Part shown: piece by piece, positions 29,704 to 39,800 of the stretch | How positions within the stretch are numbered: the first letter of the stretch is position 1 | How the letters are laid out: each line of letters opens with the position of its first letter | Made by a program: the position numbers and the translations under genes | Origin: Aquimarina aquimarini | GTDB taxonomy: Bacteria; Bacteroidota; Bacteroidia; Flavobacteriales; Flavobacteriaceae | Direction: 5' to 3' | Length of the DNA stretch: 64,000 bases | Assembly: GCF_900299535.1 (NCBI RefSeq) | Contig: NZ_OMKE01000009.1 | Location: 1 to 64,000 of the forward strand | The notes under the pieces: generated by a model | Database searches by the model: none | Seen by the model: only the letters and a program-made list of their open reading frames with translations | Told to the model about the DNA's origin: nothing

Positions 29704-30549
29704 ATGCCAAAAACAAAACAATTAGAAGATTTTGCAACACAGGTTCGTAGAGATATTTTACGACAAGTACACAAGGTTAATTCTGGTCACCCAGGAGGTT
29801 CCTTGGGCTGTACCGAGTTTTTCGTTGCCTTGTATCAAGAAATTTTAGATCGAAAAGATGATTTTGACATGAATGGTATCGATGAAGATATCTTTTTCTT
29901 GTCTAATGGCCACATCTCTCCAGTTTATTATAGTGTATTAGCACGAAGTGGATATTTCCCCGTTGAAGAGCTAAATACATTTAGACTAATCAATAGTAGA
30001 TTACAAGGACACCCAACTACTCATGAAGGGTTACCTGGTATTCGTATTGCTTCGGGATCACTAGGACAAGGAATGTCTGTAGCTTTGGGTGCGGCACAAG
30101 CAAAAAAGCTAAACAATGACCCTCATCTTGTCTATAGTTTACATGGTGATGGTGAGCTACAAGAAGGCCAAATATGGGAAGCTGCAATGTATGCTGCTGG
30201 AAAAAAAGTAGACAACCTAATTGCTACAATAGATTACAACAAAAAGCAAATTGATGGTGCTACAGACGATGTATTACCTCTAGGAGATCTAAGAGCTAAA
30301 TTTGAAGCTTTTGGTTGGGATGTTATGGAAATCAAAGAAGGAAATAACATCGCTGCGGTTGTAGAAGGATTAAAAGAAGCAAAAAGTAGAACTGGTAAAG
30401 GAAAGCCTGTTTGTATACTGATGCATACAGTAATGGGTAATGGAATAGATTTTATGATGCACACACATGCGTGGCATGGTAAAGCACCTAATGATGAGCA
30501 ATTAGAAATCGGACTGGCTCAAAACCCAGAAACACTTGGTGATTATTAA
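29704..30549 (+). CDS. transketolase, N-terminal (thiamine diphosphate-binding) subunit
   Basis: 281 residues from the ATG at 29704 (MPKTKQLEDFATQVRR); a longer TTG-started reading from 29644 adds unlikely residues. This is the first half of a split transketolase, which moves two-carbon units in the pentose phosphate pathway. Motifs are HPGGSLGCTEF, FLSNGHISPVYY, the ThDP/Mg site LHGDGELQEGQIWEAAMYA and IDYNKKQIDGAT. The second half is at 31264, with one secreted-protein gene between. Confidence 0.95.
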   Translation: MPKTKQLEDFATQVRRDILRQVHKVNSGHPGGSLGCTEFFVALYQEILDRKDDFDMNGIDEDIFFLSNGHISPVYYSVLARSGYFPVEELNTFRLINSRLQGHPTTHEGLPGIRIASGSLGQGMSVALGAAQAKKLNNDPHLVYSLHGDGELQEGQIWEAAMYAAGKKVDNLIATIDYNKKQIDGATDDVLPLGDLRAKFEAFGWDVMEIKEGNNIAAVVEGLKEAKSRTGKGKPVCILMHTVMGNGIDFMMHTHAWHGKAPNDEQLEIGLAQNPETLGDY

Positions 30550-30559
30550 AACTCAAGGA

Positions 30560-31267
30560 ATGAAAATGACAAAACTATTATTTTCTATTGCAGTAATAGC
30601 ATTTGTATCGATTCACTCTTATGGTCAAAAAGTAAAAATTGATTATTCTGTCGATTATGAAATCGAAAAAAGAGGAAAAAAAGATACAATTACTATAGGT
30701 TTTAGTAAAAGCGGTGATTATTTATATTCTGATGCTGATTTACTCGGTCAAGGTTTTAAAAATTCAGTTTTTAGACGTCGAAACGCAGATTTTACAAATT
30801 CAGAATTACATACTGTTTTTGACATAAAAAATCGATTCGTTTGCTTCTTGATGAGTTTTGATAAAAATGAATTTTTTATGAAAATGAATATTGATGATTT
30901 TATTCCCCCAATGAATAACAAATCTTCATTTGATAAAATAACAGAATTTGTTCTTGAAAAAACAGATAAACAGATAGAAATCGAGAATACATCATACGAT
31001 ATTCACAACTTTTATTTTGATAGTGAACCCAATGAAAAAATTGAAATAGCATATGCTAAAGAAATCGAGTTTGATAATTCTGTTCTAATGAATTCTTTAT
31101 ACACTATGCTAACAGGAAAAGATGGGCAATCAAAAATAAAAACACCAATAATCAATGGGGTTATACTCTATATTGCCAGTAAACGTAAAACGTTATTCAA
31201 AGCAATAAAAATAGATACAAACCCTAAAACTTTAGACATTAACTTTAGTTATAAAATTACAGAATGA
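30560..31267 (+). CDS. secreted protein of unknown function between the transketolase subunit genes
   Basis: 235 residues from the ATG at 30560, or 233 from the ATG at 30566; both sit after AAGGA, 10 bp past the upstream stop. It has a signal peptide (MTKLLFSIAVIAFVSIHSYG, then Q). The mature part is beta-rich with KIDYSVDYEIEKRGKKDTI, YLYSDADLLG and a C-terminal KTLDINFSYKITE. I recognise no family; it recalls secreted GLPGLI/DUF4412-type proteins without a clear match. Its TGA overlaps the ATG of the next subunit (ATGA), so it is translated within the transketolase operon. A link to sugar metabolism is not evident from the sequence. Confidence 0.8.
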   Translation: MKMTKLLFSIAVIAFVSIHSYGQKVKIDYSVDYEIEKRGKKDTITIGFSKSGDYLYSDADLLGQGFKNSVFRRRNADFTNSELHTVFDIKNRFVCFLMSFDKNEFFMKMNIDDFIPPMNNKSSFDKITEFVLEKTDKQIEIENTSYDIHNFYFDSEPNEKIEIAYAKEIEFDNSVLMNSLYTMLTGKDGQSKIKTPIINGVILYIASKRKTLFKAIKIDTNPKTLDINFSYKITE

Positions 31268-32217
31268 AAAAATATATAGATACAGGAAAAAAAGATACTC
31301 GTTCTGGTTTTGGAGCTGGTTTAGAAGAATTAGGTAAAACTAACGAGAACGTAGTTGCACTATGTGCTGATTTGATTGGTTCTTTAAAAATGGATGCTTT
31401 TATTGCAAACCACCCAGAGCGCTTTTTTCAAATAGGAATTGCTGAAGCAAATATGATGGGAATTGCTGCTGGACTAACTATTGGTGGTAAAATTCCTTTT
31501 ACAGGAACTTTTGCTAATTTTTCTACTGGTCGTGTATATGATCAGATACGTCAATCTATAGCGTATAGCGATAAGAATGTAAAAATTTGTGCATCACATG
31601 CAGGATTAACCTTGGGTGAAGATGGTGCTACCCACCAAATCCTAGAAGATATTGGTCTTATGAAAATGTTGCCTGGAATGACTGTAATCAACACCTGTGA
31701 TTACAACCAAACCAAAGCGGCTACCATTGCAATTGCTGATTATGAAGGCCCTGTATATTTACGTTTCGGAAGACCTAAAGTAGCTAATTTTACTGCTGAG
31801 GATCAAAAATTTGAAATTGGTAAAGCTGTTTTATTACAAGAAGGAACCGATGTAACTATTGTCGCTACTGGTCACCTTGTTTGGGAAGCTTTGCAAGCTG
31901 CAGAATCTTTACATGAACAAGGAATCAGTGCAGAAGTAATCAATATACACACCATCAAACCTCTTGATGATGAAGCTATACTAAACTCTGTAAAGAAAAC
32001 AGGTTGTGTAGTTACCGCAGAAGAACACAACTTCCTAGGAGGTTTAGGAGAGAGTGTTTCTAGAGTGTTAGCAAAACACCTTCCTTCTCCGCAAGAGTTT
32101 ATTGCTACAAATGATACTTTTGGAGAAAGCGGAACTCCAGAACAGCTTATGGAGAAATATGGCCTAAATGCCAAATCTATATACGAAGCTGCTCAAAAAG
32201 TAGTAAAAAGAAAATAA
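31264..32217 (+). CDS. transketolase, C-terminal subunit
   Basis: 317 residues, the usual length for the second half of a split transketolase. It has the pyrimidine-binding domain (RSGFGAGLEELGKTNENVVA, QIGIAEANMMGIAAGL, SHAGLTLGEDGATHQILEDI) and the C-terminal domain (VTIVATGHLVWEAL, TAEEHNFLGGLGESV). It works as a heterotetramer with the subunit at 29704. Its ATG overlaps the TGA of the intervening secreted-protein gene by 4 bp. A terminator follows 20 bp after the stop. Confidence 0.95.
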   Translation: MKKYIDTGKKDTRSGFGAGLEELGKTNENVVALCADLIGSLKMDAFIANHPERFFQIGIAEANMMGIAAGLTIGGKIPFTGTFANFSTGRVYDQIRQSIAYSDKNVKICASHAGLTLGEDGATHQILEDIGLMKMLPGMTVINTCDYNQTKAATIAIADYEGPVYLRFGRPKVANFTAEDQKFEIGKAVLLQEGTDVTIVATGHLVWEALQAAESLHEQGISAEVINIHTIKPLDDEAILNSVKKTGCVVTAEEHNFLGGLGESVSRVLAKHLPSPQEFIATNDTFGESGTPEQLMEKYGLNAKSIYEAAQKVVKRK

Positions 32218-32237
32218 CAACTACTCAAAGTATATCT

Positions 32238-32274
32238 AAAAAGCCTTCTGAATTATTCAGAAGGCTTTTTTTTT
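32238..32274 (+). terminator. terminator of the transketolase operon
   Basis: Perfect 15-bp stem (32238-32252 with 32256-32270), 3-nt loop, followed by more T residues. Confidence 0.92.
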
Positions 32275-32507
32275 AGCCCACTCCATTCTAAAATAATTTA
32301 AAACAACTGTCGTTATCCATATACTAGCCATTTTACCAAAATCATTCAATTTTTTATTAATCTATAATCCACTTTATACTTTAGAGCGTCTGATAACGCA
32401 GGTCGAACTATTATAAAAACACATAACATGATAACATGTTTTAAAACAGTTTTACTGCAATAGACTTTCTAATACTTAAAAATGGATTCACGTAAAACTG
32501 TTTTATA

Positions 32508-33089
32508 ATGAAAAATATTTTTGTTTGTTTTGTACTATTTAGCTCTTGCATTCTAGCACAAGAAAAAAGAACAACCTTTGGAGTAAAGGCTGGATTTAAT
32601 TATGGTGACAATGGTAAGATTGAAATTACCGATGCTACCAGAACATCTGCCGATGATCGTGTTGGGTATCATTTAGGAATTTTCCTGAGAGGAAACCTAA
32701 CTGATAATATATACCTAAAACCAGAACTACAATACACTGTAAACAATAGTATTTATTATCTTGATGGAGCTGATCTTGATTATACTATCAAAAAATTAGA
32801 CGCACCTATTCTTCTTGGAATTTTTATTTTGAAACCAATACATATTTTTGCAGGGCCAGCTTTGCAATACATCGTAGAAAACGATCTTGAAGATGTGAGG
32901 CTTGGTAATGTAAAAAATAAATTTACTGTTGGATTACAATTTGGTGCTGGATTACAACTTGGTCGTCTTAATATTGATGTGCGGTATGAGCGAGGGTTAA
33001 ACAAAAATAAAGCAAAATCAATAAATGAAGATATTAGAGTTGATTCTAGACCGAATCAACTTATCCTAGGCGCTTCCTTAGATTTATAA
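32508..33089 (+). CDS. outer membrane beta-barrel protein (PorT/OmpW-like small porin family)
   Basis: 193 residues with a signal peptide (MKNIFVCFVLFSSCILAQ). The mature part starts TTFGVKAGFNYGDNG and has alternating strands with aromatic ends (LKPELQYTVNNSIYYLDG, IHIFAGPALQYIVEN, GLQFGAGLQLGRLNIDVRYE), ending LILGASLDL. This is an 8-stranded barrel of the outer membrane beta-barrel domain family that is common in flavobacteria. The precise role is unknown. It is monocistronic, with its own terminator. Confidence 0.85.
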   Translation: MKNIFVCFVLFSSCILAQEKRTTFGVKAGFNYGDNGKIEITDATRTSADDRVGYHLGIFLRGNLTDNIYLKPELQYTVNNSIYYLDGADLDYTIKKLDAPILLGIFILKPIHIFAGPALQYIVENDLEDVRLGNVKNKFTVGLQFGAGLQLGRLNIDVRYERGLNKNKAKSINEDIRVDSRPNQLILGASLDL

Positions 33090-33092
33090 AAT

Positions 33093-33140
33093 AAAAAAAA
33101 GCGAAACTCTGGTATGATCTACCAGAGTTTCGCTTTTTAT
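33093..33140. terminator. bidirectional terminator between barrel gene and FKBP-like gene
   Basis: Perfect 19-bp stem (33096-33114 with 33120-33138), 5-nt loop, A-run on the left and T-run on the right. Confidence 0.92.
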
Positions 33141-33179
33141 CAACCTTTAGAAGGTATATTATCTTTTATTTAAGGACTA

Positions 33180-34160
33180 CTAGTCGTTTTTTTTCTCTCT
33201 ATCATCAAAATCTAAGTGATTCTTTATCCCGTCCCCATCATCATCATAAAAAGTAATTTCGTCTAGAGTAATCACTCCATCTTCATTTACATCAACAGAG
33301 GTTATCTCATCTCTTGTTAGCACCCCATCTCCATCATCATCATTATCTACATAATTTGGGCTTAAATTCTCATCTGTATCATCATCAGCATCTAAAACCA
33401 AACGATCTCCATCTAAATCCTCTAAGTACGAAGGAATTCCGTCTGCATCATGATCAGATTGATTTACATCAAACAATTGAATATTAAAAATCAAAGGAGA
33501 ATATGCTGGGATTCCTGGTTGAGTTCTATTAAAATATCCCAATCCAGAGGGTATAAATAGCACTGCATGACCATAATCATTCTCATATAGAGGAATACCA
33601 TCATTACTAATTTTTTTAACTCCAGATGCTCCTCTAAAATCTATAAGAGCTTCTCTCCACCCTTCAATAACTGCCCCGCTAGGACTTGCCTGATCAAACC
33701 AATGGTATGTTATTGCGCTATCAAATAAGGCATCATCATTATACAGCAATTCACCTCTATATGTTACCAAAGTAGAATCAGCATAGGTAGGCTTATGACT
33801 TCCTGCACCTTCATTCAATTTTAGCACATATAACTTATACTCTACTCCATCTCGAGTTATTTTTTTAGTAGTCAATAAATTAGACTCTATAATTGGCATC
33901 TCTGCACTGTTATCACCTGCTATAGTATCTAACTTTGCTATCTCATATTCTGCCACCGTATCATTATCCAAAAATACTTTTTCTACTTTATAGAAATGTG
34001 TTTTTAGATATTCCTGAAGCATTGCATCATCTGTTTGTTGTTGCTCCCCTCTATCTCTTGGCGGAACTGTTACTACATCTCCCCCATCATCATCTTTTTT
34101 ACAAGCACATAAAGCCACCAAAGCAAATACTATGGCGTAACTATACTTTCTTATATTCAT
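33180..34160 (-). CDS. FKBP-type peptidyl-prolyl isomerase-like lipoprotein with Ca-binding-like tail
   Basis: 326 residues with a lipoprotein signal (ALVALCACKKDDDGG). An FKBP domain occupies about 105-230: DSTLVTYRGELLYNDDALFD, AVIEGWREALIDF, and IPSGLGYFNRTQPGIPAYSP then LIFNIQLFDV. The C-terminal 95 residues are Asp-rich thrombospondin type 3-like or EF-hand-like loops (DHDADGIPSYLEDLDGDR, DDDGDGVLTRDEIT, VNEDGVITLDEITFYDDDGD). It is a membrane-anchored folding helper in the cell envelope, possibly stabilised by calcium; the binding is inferred from the loops. Divergent from the S4-domain gene. Confidence 0.88.
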   Translation of the reverse strand: MNIRKYSYAIVFALVALCACKKDDDGGDVVTVPPRDRGEQQQTDDAMLQEYLKTHFYKVEKVFLDNDTVAEYEIAKLDTIAGDNSAEMPIIESNLLTTKKITRDGVEYKLYVLKLNEGAGSHKPTYADSTLVTYRGELLYNDDALFDSAITYHWFDQASPSGAVIEGWREALIDFRGASGVKKISNDGIPLYENDYGHAVLFIPSGLGYFNRTQPGIPAYSPLIFNIQLFDVNQSDHDADGIPSYLEDLDGDRLVLDADDDTDENLSPNYVDNDDDGDGVLTRDEITSVDVNEDGVITLDEITFYDDDGDGIKNHLDFDDREKKND

Positions 34161-34330
34161 CTATTTACTTTTTTAAAGGTTGCAAGATACGATTTTCTCG
34201 TACTTTTGTTTCATCTGTTTATATTTTTTGTTTTTATAATCAGATCTAGCAGAAAATACTTAATTATAATTAATCGTATTTTGCTATTTTTCTAATTGTT
34301 TAATTTTTTTTAAAACGCATTTTATTTCTT

Positions 34331-34729
34331 ATGCGAGTTGATAAATACTTATGGTGTATACGATATTTCAAAACTCGTACTATCGCCACAAAAGCCTGTA
34401 AAGATGGTAAAATCCGTGTAAACGGAGATATTGTAAAACCATCAAGAGAAATCTATCCTATGGATAAAATTATGGTTCGCAAAAACCAAGTCAATTATGA
34501 ACTGGTTGTACTTGATACTCCTGATAGTCGAATCGGTGCCAAACTTGTCGATATCTATCGTAAAGACACTACACCTAAAGAAGCGTTGCAAAAATTAGAT
34601 CTTTTAAAATATTCAAAGGAGTATTATCGTAAAAAAGGAACAGGAAGACCTACCAAAAAAGATAGGCGTGATATTGATGACTGGTTTACTGGTGACACCA
34701 CAGATGATGGAGATGATAATGAAGAATAG
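34331..34729 (+). CDS. S4-domain RNA-binding protein (HslR-like)
   Basis: 132 residues. The S4 fold opens the protein (MRVDKYLWCIRYFKTRTIAT, then KACKDGKIRVNGDIVKPS) and a basic and acidic tail follows. HslR (Hsp15) in E. coli binds free 50S subunits carrying a stalled nascent chain; the same role is inferred here. The Asp-rich C-terminus is typical of flavobacterial versions. No operon partner is close enough to be certain. Confidence 0.88.
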   Translation: MRVDKYLWCIRYFKTRTIATKACKDGKIRVNGDIVKPSREIYPMDKIMVRKNQVNYELVVLDTPDSRIGAKLVDIYRKDTTPKEALQKLDLLKYSKEYYRKKGTGRPTKKDRRDIDDWFTGDTTDDGDDNEE

Positions 34730-34904
34730 GTATCTATAAAAGATATTTTTTTTACCTAAGAAAGATCTTCAATTTCCTGATCAAAAAGAACTCTTTTTTA
34801 TATTTGAAAAATATAACCCTATTTATAAAAACAAAATTTGTTTAAGATTAAAATAATAGGTTGTTTATTTATACTATTGTACTACTAAATCAATATTTCA
34901 AGAC

Positions 34905-35405
34905 ATGCAAGCTGATCATAACACTATTCTAAATCACGAACAAATACAACATAAAGTAAAACGAATTGCTTATCAGATTTATGAATCCAATGTTAATGAA
35001 AAAGAAATTGTCATTGCAGGTATTGCAGAAAATGGATATATTTTTGCTCAACGTTTAGCTTCAATTTTAGAAGACATCTCTGATTGCCAAGTGACTCTTT
35101 GCAAAGTTACTATGAATAAAAAATCTCCACACAATACTATTCAAACTTCTATTACTCCAGAGCACTATAAAAACAAATCTTTGGTTCTTGCAGATGATGT
35201 ACTTAATTCGGGCACTGCTCTTGTTTATGGTGTAAAACATTTTCTTGATGTTCCTCTTACCAGATTTAAAACAGCAGTATTGGTAAATAGAAATCATAAA
35301 AAATATCCTGTCAAAGCAGATTTTAAAGGAATTTCTTTATCTACTTCTTTACATGAACATATCGTTGTACAGTTTGGAGACAAGGATGTTGCTATTTTAA
35401 AATAA
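34905..35405 (+). CDS. phosphoribosyltransferase (PyrR-like)
   Basis: 166 residues with the PRPP-binding motif LVLADDVLNSGTALVYG (about 97-113), the mark of type I phosphoribosyltransferases. The N-terminal part (HKVKRIAYQIYESN, EIVIAGIAENGYIFAQRL) is like the PyrR/uracil or hypoxanthine group. Which base it uses cannot be read. Its 3' end overlaps that of the convergent shikimate kinase gene by 9 bp. Confidence 0.88.
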   Translation: MQADHNTILNHEQIQHKVKRIAYQIYESNVNEKEIVIAGIAENGYIFAQRLASILEDISDCQVTLCKVTMNKKSPHNTIQTSITPEHYKNKSLVLADDVLNSGTALVYGVKHFLDVPLTRFKTAVLVNRNHKKYPVKADFKGISLSTSLHEHIVVQFGDKDVAILK

Positions 35406-35918
35406 CAGCGCTATCACCTCATCATTGATTTGATTTGCTTCTTTATGATCAGTATTTACCTTACAATCGGCTTTATTATAATAAAAAGAGCGTTCAAAAA
35501 GATGTTTACGAATAAAGTCTTTCAATTCGTCTAGCGTAGTTGTATGGGCTATTAGTGGACGCTTATACCGTTCTTCAAACAATCTTTTTGTTAATTCGTC
35601 TAATGAGGTTTGTAAATAAACACTTTTTACTCCTTCTTTTTGTGTAACAATATCTATGTTTCCAGCAAAACAAGGAGTTCCTCCTCCAAGAGAAATAACT
35701 GCATCATCATACGTCTTTAATACCTCTTTAAGATACAAAGATTCCTTTTTTCTAAAATAAATCTCGCCTTGATCTTCAAAAATCTCAGAAATTGATTTTT
35801 TTTCTTGATTTTCTATGTAATCATCCAAATCTAAGTACTCAAATTTTATCTTTTCTGATAATTCTTTACCAATCAAAGATTTACCACTACCCATATATCC
35901 TAGTAAAACTACATTCAT
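35397..35918 (-). CDS. aroK: shikimate kinase
   Basis: 173 residues with the P-loop LLGYMGSGKS (residues 5-14), the shikimate-binding DLDDYIE, IYFRKKE, and GGGTPC motifs, and a lid region with ERYKRPLI. It phosphorylates shikimate in the aromatic amino acid pathway. It ends convergently with the phosphoribosyltransferase, overlapping by 9 bp. Confidence 0.95.
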   Translation of the reverse strand: MNVVLLGYMGSGKSLIGKELSEKIKFEYLDLDDYIENQEKKSISEIFEDQGEIYFRKKESLYLKEVLKTYDDAVISLGGGTPCFAGNIDIVTQKEGVKSVYLQTSLDELTKRLFEERYKRPLIAHTTTLDELKDFIRKHLFERSFYYNKADCKVNTDHKEANQINDEVIALLF

Positions 35919-35943
35919 ATTATAAAAATTAAATAGATCTTGT

Positions 35944-35951
35944 CAAAAATA
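35944..35951 (-). promoter_or_regulatory. candidate -7 promoter element of aroK
   Basis: Minus-strand TATTTTTG, a full match to TAnnTTTG, 25 bp upstream of the ATG. No clear -33 element. Confidence 0.4.
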
Positions 35952-35992
35952 AGTGTCTTTTTAAATAAAATGAAAATTTATATGAATTTCTT

Positions 35993-36023
35993 CTTGATTA
36001 ATAAATTAATGATAGTATATTTG
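35993..36023 (+). promoter_or_regulatory. promoter of the tRNA-Lys pair
   Basis: A -7 element TATATTTG at 36016-36023 and a TTG at 35994-35996, 19 bp apart, match the Bacteroidota pattern (TTTG/TAnnTTTG). It lies 30 bp upstream of the first tRNA, the best promoter in the window. Confidence 0.7.
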
Positions 36024-36053
36024 CACCCGCATTCAAGGAAAAACAGAATGTAT

Positions 36054-36126
36054 GACCGGGTAGCTCAGTTGGTAGAGCATCTCCCTTTTAAGGAGAGGGT
36101 CCTGGGTTCGAGCCCCAGCCCGGTCA
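36054..36126 (+). tRNA. tRNA-Lys (anticodon TTT), copy 1
   Basis: 73 nt. Acceptor arms GACCGGG and CCCGGTC pair fully with discriminator A at 36126. The anticodon loop is CTTTTAA with anticodon TTT, and the T-arm has GGTTCGAGCC. The 3' CCA is not encoded. It is identical to the copy at 36207. Confidence 0.97.
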
Positions 36127-36206
36127 CTAAAAAAATAAATAATAATCTGAATCTGATACTTATTATTTATTTAGTTCTTAAAAATATCAGATAACACAAT
36201 TTATAT

Positions 36207-36279
36207 GACCGGGTAGCTCAGTTGGTAGAGCATCTCCCTTTTAAGGAGAGGGTCCTGGGTTCGAGCCCCAGCCCGGTCA
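36207..36279 (+). tRNA. tRNA-Lys (anticodon TTT), copy 2
   Basis: 73 nt, identical to the copy at 36054, 80 bp downstream of it. A terminator follows 7 bp after the end. The two are probably one transcript. Confidence 0.97.
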
Positions 36280-36285
36280 CTAATT

Positions 36286-36317
36286 AAAGTATCGTATTTT
36301 TTTTACGATACTTTTTT
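36286..36317 (+). terminator. terminator of the tRNA-Lys pair
   Basis: Perfect 11-bp stem (36286-36296 with 36304-36314), 7-nt T-rich loop and T-run tail. Confidence 0.85.
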
Positions 36318-36348
36318 AGTTTTATAGTATATTGTATTCAAATTTATT

Positions 36349-36432
36349 GCCCAGGTGCTGGAACTGGTAGACAGGCATGGTTGAGGGCCATGTGTCCATT
36401 AGGGCGTGCGGGTTCGACTCCCGCTCTGGGCA
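36349..36432 (+). tRNA. tRNA-Leu (anticodon GAG)
   Basis: 84 nt, class II with a long variable arm. Acceptor arms GCCCAGG and TCTGGGC pair with one G-T; the anticodon stem CATGG/CCATG carries loop TTGAGGG, giving anticodon GAG. T-arm GGGTTCGACTCCC. CCA is not encoded. Confidence 0.93.
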
Positions 36433-36800
36433 CAATTATCTTCGCTACAAAATGATAATCAGAAAGTAAAAAATATAGTGGTAAGTCTAAACTTATTAAC
36501 CTTTATTAATTTATATTTCACACCTTTTCAAACTTGGATCAAAATCAAAAGTTGTTTTTATGCAAATATTCTAGTTAATCTAAAAAGAAAGAATTCTAAA
36601 TTTCTCATACCTCTTTGAACTGTACTCTAAACCCTTTTATTTTTGCATTAAAGGGTTCTGCCGAAACATTTGGTTTAAATTTAATGTGTTAATAAAGAGT
36701 TAATCTTAAACTGGATATAACATTTAGTTTCGTTTTTTGTAGATTCACGTCAGCCCTTCATTTAATAGAACTTGACCAATTAATCACATAAAATCTTAAA
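36433..36800. other. intergenic region upstream of the Asp-box propeller gene
   Basis: 368 bp. An imperfect 8-bp hairpin (about 36630-36657) lacks a T-run. I see no gene or RNA; it presumably holds the promoter of the downstream gene. Confidence 0.5.
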
Positions 36801-39800
36801 ATGAAAACTACTACCAAGTTAGCTTTGCTCTCTTTACTCACATTCTGCATAACCTTTATTATAAATGCACAAGAAAACCCCCAAAACCCATTAAACGGAT
36901 TAGAATTTAGAAATATTGGTCCAGCAATGACCTCTGGTAGAATTGCTGATATTGCCATTCATCCTGAAAATGAAAACATTTGGTATGTAGCCGTTGGTTC
37001 TGGTGGTGTATGGAAAACTACAAATTCTGGGACTACTTGGAAAGCGCTATTTGATAAACAAAAAGTATATTCAATCGGTTGTGTGACTATTGACCCTAAT
37101 AACCCTCATACCATATGGGTAGGAACTGGCGAAAATGTCGGAGGAAGACATGTCGGTTTTGGGGATGGTATATACGTAAGTCATGATGATGGTAAGACAT
37201 GGAAAAATATGGGCTTGAAAAACTCTGAACACTTATCAAAAATCATTGTACATCCAACCAATCCAGATATCATTTGGGCAGCTTCTCAAGGACCACTTTG
37301 GAATAAAGGTGGGGAACGTGGGGTTTATAAAACTACAGATGGTGGAAAAACTTGGAAACGTACATTAGGAGACGCGGTATGGGTTGGTGCAACTGATATC
37401 CTCATCGATCCTAATAACCCAGATGTATTATATGCAGCTACATGGCAAAGACACAGAACAGTAGCTGGTTATTTAGGTGGTGGACCTGGATCAGGGCTTC
37501 ACAAAAGTACTGATGGTGGAGAAACATGGAAACCCCTTAAAACTGGCATTCCAAAATCAAATCTTGGTAAAACTGGATTAGCAATGTCACCTTTTAATTC
37601 TAATGTGATTTATGCAGCTATTGAGTTAGATAGAAGAAAAGGAGGCGTATACATGACAACAAATGGTGGAGAATCTTGGACAAAACAATCAGATGCAATT
37701 GCAGGTGGTACAGGGCCTCATTATTATCAAGAAATAATCGCTTCACCACATCATGAAGGAACACTTTATTTTATGAATAATAGTGCCTTGATTTCAAAAG
37801 ATCACGGAAAAACATTCACTAATATGAGTAGAACAAATCAGCATAGTGACAGTCATGCTTTGGTCTTTAAGAAATCTGACCCTAATTATTTATTGATTGG
37901 TACAGATGGTGGTTTATATGAAAGTTTTGATAATACAAAAAGTTGGAAATATGTGAGAAACTTACCTATTACCCAATATTTTAAAATTGCAGTAGATGAC
38001 GCTAAACCATTTTACAATATATATGGAGGCACACAAGATAATGGATCACATGGTGGTCCATCAAGAACTATTAGTTCTGATGGCATTGCAAGTGCAGATT
38101 GGTGGAAAACGCTTGGAGCAGATGGTGCTCAGACCGCTACAGAACCAGGTAACCCAGACATTACCTACGGAGAATTTCAACAAGGCGTATTATGGAGAAT
38201 AGACAGTAAAACTAAAGAAAGTGTATTTATCCAACCACAAGCAAGAGAAGGTGATCCTTACGAACGTTTTAATTGGGATGCACCTATTGTAGTAAGTTCA
38301 CATAATCCTAAAAGATTATATTTTGCTTCGCAACGCGTTTGGAAGTCCGAAAACAGAGGAGATTCCTGGCAACCAATTTCAAGTGACTTAACTTTGAATC
38401 AAGAAAGAATGACTTTCCCTTATTATGATCAACCTCAAAGTTGGGATAATGCTTGGGATGTATTTGCCATGTCAAATTATAATACAATTACCTCATTAGC
38501 AGAATCACCTAAGAAAGAAGGTTTGATTTACGCTGGTACCGATGATGGGCTCATCCAAGTAACAGAAGATGGTGGAGCTAATTGGAGAAAGTTCTCTCTG
38601 AATACCATAAAAGGGGTACCCACCACTCCATTTGTAAATGATGTTCGCGCGGATCTTTTTGATGCTAATATCGTATATGCAGCTTTAGACAATCACAAAT
38701 ATGGAGACTACAAACCCTATATTATCAAAAGTAGTGACAAAGGAAAAACTTGGTCTTTAATTAATGGTGATCTCCCAAATAAGTTATTAATATGGAGATT
38801 GGTACAAGATCATATTAAAAAGGACTTATTATTTGCAGCAACAGAATTTGGTGTATATGTTACAATGAATGGAGGGAAAAATTGGATAAAACTAGAAGGT
38901 GGAATGCCAACAATTCCAATTCGAGATATTACAATACAAAGACGTGAAAACGATTTAGTTGCTGGATCATTTGGTAGAGGTATATTCATTTTAGACAATA
39001 TTGCTCCTTTACGTGAATACAATACAAGCTTAAGCGCTACAGAGGCAAAGCTCTTTCCTGTAAAGCCTGTACAATGGTATCAACAATCTAGTAGAGTTGG
39101 TAGTCAGGGTGATGCTGAATGGATTGCAAAAAATCCTCCTTTCGGTGCTAATTTCACCTATTTTATGGCAGATAAAATTAAATCTAAAAAAGACATTAGA
39201 AAGGAAAAAGAAAAAAAAGGAACTGCTAAATTTCCAGGTTGGGATGCTCTAGAAAAAGAAAACAGACAGGACGCTCCCACAATATTTTTAATAATTAAAG
39301 ATGCAAATGGGAATGTAATTAATACCGTAAAAGGCACCAATAAAAAAGGGTTTAACCGTGTAAATTGGAATCTAAATTATCCGAGTAAAAGTGGAGAACG
39401 ATTACAGGTTCCAAAAGCGCAACGTAGATTTGGAAACGCTGATGTAATGGTAACTCCTGGAAATTACACTGTGACTTTAGTAAAACGTATTAATGGCTCA
39501 AATACTGTTTTACAAGGTCCTGAATCTTTCAAAGTAGAACCCTTATTTGATGATGTAGCTTTACCAAGAAAATCATTCAAGGAAATGGATGCGTTTAGAG
39601 CCGCTACTTTTGCATTCCAACAGGACTTAACAGCAACTACTATTGCATTGTCAACAAGTAAAAAAACTGTTAGCGCTATGCTAAGAGCACTAGATAAGGC
39701 CACAACACCTTCTGATGATTTGTATAAACGATTAAATACTACTAAAAACACATTATTAGATATTGAAAAAGAGCTTCAAGGGGATAAAACAAAAAGAGAA

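Noticed and set aside
36131..36173. AT-only inverted repeat between the two tRNA-Lys genes as a terminator
   Set aside because: The stem is made of A-T pairs only with a long loop; the true terminator follows copy 2.
36629..36657. Hairpin (AACCCTTT paired with AAAGGGTT) downstream of tRNA-Leu as a terminator
   Set aside because: The loop is long and there is no T-run, and it lies nearly 200 bp after the tRNA.
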